Source: Vulcanimicrobiota bacterium
GTDB taxonomy: Bacteria; Vulcanimicrobiota; Vulcanimicrobiia; Vulcanimicrobiales; Vulcanimicrobiaceae
DNA: 64,000 nt
Direction: 5' to 3'
NCBI GenBank assembly: GCA_013036095.1
Contig: JAAXCW010000008.1
Span: 1 to 64,000, forward strand
Shown in pieces: positions 62,960-64,000 of the stretch (position 1 is the first letter of the stretch; every line of letters begins with the position of its first letter). The translations under genes were made by a program, and so were the position numbers. The notes beneath the pieces are model-generated. The model was not told the origin of the DNA and ran no database searches. It saw only the letters and a program-made list of their open reading frames with translations.

Positions 62960-63340
62960 ATGCTGGATGAATCCTGCATTCCGGTCGTTCCGAGCGCAGA
63001 CCCCGAGAAAAGTCTGCGCCTGTGGGTCGATGGTCTGGGATTCTCGGTGAGTTCCGAGATGCGAAAAGATAATAAGCTGACTTCTTGCATGCTTCGGAAG
63101 GGCGATATATTTTTTATGCTCAACCGGCGCGCGGGTGTCCCTGAAAAGCCGAAAGACTACGAGGGCATCCGACTCTACTGGGCGCCCAAGAATATACATG
63201 AAACTAGAGAGCGCTTGAAGAGCCTCGGGTATGAAGTTTCAGAACTTAGACAACGAGACTACGGGCAAACCGAGTTCTTCATGGCGGACCATGATGGCTA
63301 TTCGCATTGCTTCGGCGTCCCAACCTCGCCGGTAAAATGA
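62960..63340 (+). CDS. VOC (glyoxalase/bleomycin resistance) family protein
   Basis: A 126-aa single VOC module: IPVVPSADPEKSLRLWVDGLGFSV, SCMLRKGDIFFMLNRR, RERLKSLGYEVSEL, and FFMADHDGYSHCFG with the usual His/Glu-like ligand positions partly kept. Such proteins bind small hydrophobic ligands or act as lyases. ATG 62960 is the natural start; the longer frame overlaps the CPBP gene. As with its neighbour, lower GC content points to an accessory origin. Confidence 0.82.
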   Translation: MLDESCIPVVPSADPEKSLRLWVDGLGFSVSSEMRKDNKLTSCMLRKGDIFFMLNRRAGVPEKPKDYEGIRLYWAPKNIHETRERLKSLGYEVSELRQRDYGQTEFFMADHDGYSHCFGVPTSPVK

Positions 63341-63349
63341 AGCGGGGCT

Positions 63350-64000
63350 TTACCCCAAATATATCCGGCGGCCGCCGCGCAACGCGAACCGAACGCCGGC
63401 GAGCGCATTGATGTTCGCCGGCGGCTCGCCGCCCAATACGGTGATGTCCGCTTCGCAACCCGGCGCGATCCGCCCAAGGCGATCCGCGTCTCCGAAAAGC
63501 GTCGCCGGGATCGATGTCACGGACGCCAGGATCTGAGCGAAGCTCATCCCGGCGGCTTGCATGAGCGCATACTCTTCCGATGGGTCAGGGTGCACGGCGC
63601 CGAGATCGGTTCCAAAAAGGACGGAGCCACCGGTTGCAATCCAGGCGCGCAATTGCTCTTGAGCGGCGTTTACTATCTGTTCCTGAACCGACACGCGATC
63701 GTGGCGCGCGAAATACTTCCATAATGTTAGTGTTGGAGTTAACGCAACGTGCCGCTCGCGCAGGGTTTCGAAAATCGCATCGCTCCACGGCCCGGAATGC
63801 GGAGTCGTATGCGCAATAACATCCACGCCGCCGCGAAGCGCCGTCAGGACATCGTCGCCCGTTCCGGGGTGCGCGAAGACGAGCTTTCCGGCGCGATGCG
63901 CTTCTTCTGCAACTGCCGAAACGATTTCCACTGAAAACGCCGGAGCGCCGGTGGCCGCAGCTTGCACGAACAGTTTGATCGCGTCGGCGCCCTTCTCCAA
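63350..64000 (-). CDS. Amidohydrolase, C-terminal part (cut by window edge)
   Basis: The last 216 residues of an amidohydrolase-superfamily enzyme, 5' end outside the window. It shows the metal-site strands FAHPGTGDDV and VIAHTTPHSGPW, the catalytic Asp in VLFGTDLGAVH, and the C-terminal composite domain with LGRIAPGCEADITVLGGEP. It resembles imidazolonepropionase-like or prolidase-like amidohydrolases. The substrate cannot be told from this portion. Confidence 0.85.
   Translation of the reverse strand: MEKGADAIKLFVQAAATGAPAFSVEIVSAVAEEAHRAGKLVFAHPGTGDDVLTALRGGVDVIAHTTPHSGPWSDAIFETLRERHVALTPTLTLWKYFARHDRVSVQEQIVNAAQEQLRAWIATGGSVLFGTDLGAVHPDPSEEYALMQAAGMSFAQILASVTSIPATLFGDADRLGRIAPGCEADITVLGGEPPANINALAGVRFALRGGRRIYLG

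Overview
The window is 64 kb of GC-rich (about 60%) bacterial chromosome, densely coding, with GTG and TTG starts common and many genes linked by 4-bp stop/start overlaps. Gene content (SpoIID homologue, PASTA kinase with a class B PBP, PyrR, adenosylcobalamin-dependent class II ribonucleotide reductase, a small-type SRP RNA, MoxR/DUF58/BatA) suggests a free-living aerobic bacterium outside the well-studied Proteobacteria. An uncultured lineage such as Eremiobacterota (WPS-2) would fit, but that is inference; no rRNA is present. Almost everything is chromosomal housekeeping. No IS element, prophage, CRISPR array or origin was seen.

Layout. 1-1790: 5' end of gmk (minus) facing rqcH (plus). 25658-1712 (minus): an almost gap-free run of tRNA-Gly followed by 20 genes (tig, clpP, clpX, valS, pyrR, pyrB, pyrC, carA, moxR, DUF58, batA-like, pdxH, carB, PBP, pknB, ruvC, ruvA, ruvB, spoIID-like, queA). 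It covers protein quality control, pyrimidine synthesis, cell-wall growth and its kinase, Holliday-junction processing and queuosine. 25.8-31.2 kb: seven tRNA genes (with tRNA-Gly, eight in all before tRNA-Ser), a HerA-type ATPase, small secreted or hydrophilic proteins, a PAS-GGDEF-EAL protein and an HNH protein. 31.6-36.3 kb (minus): GNAT, rdgB, lepA, yggT, M23 peptidase, SRP RNA.

36.4-52.1 kb (mostly plus): M3 peptidase, PEBP-like protein, then homogentisate/tyrosine catabolism (hmgA, FAH, an unrecognised 310-aa protein, hpd), deoC with an aldehyde dehydrogenase, a GGDEF-EAL protein, an EgtB-like protein, a peptide-binding lipoprotein and isocitrate dehydrogenase. 52.1-64 kb: ABC1 kinase, a BtuF-like protein, ferritin-like protein, a half-length ALDH, tRNA-Ser, aroE with a YqeG-type phosphatase, nrdJ preceded by two NrdR-like boxes, a CPBP protease, a VOC protein and the C-terminal part of an amidohydrolase.

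Most notable: the unrecognised protein between FAH and hpd, where the maleylacetoacetate isomerase gene would be expected; three genes (spoIID-like, PBP, pyrC) whose N-termini require CTG or ATT starts; tandem NrdR-like boxes 32 bp apart before nrdJ; an interspersed-repeat peptide inserted in ValS; a swapped 54/58 pair in the T-loop of tRNA-His; and tig beginning 10 nt after a tRNA-Gly.
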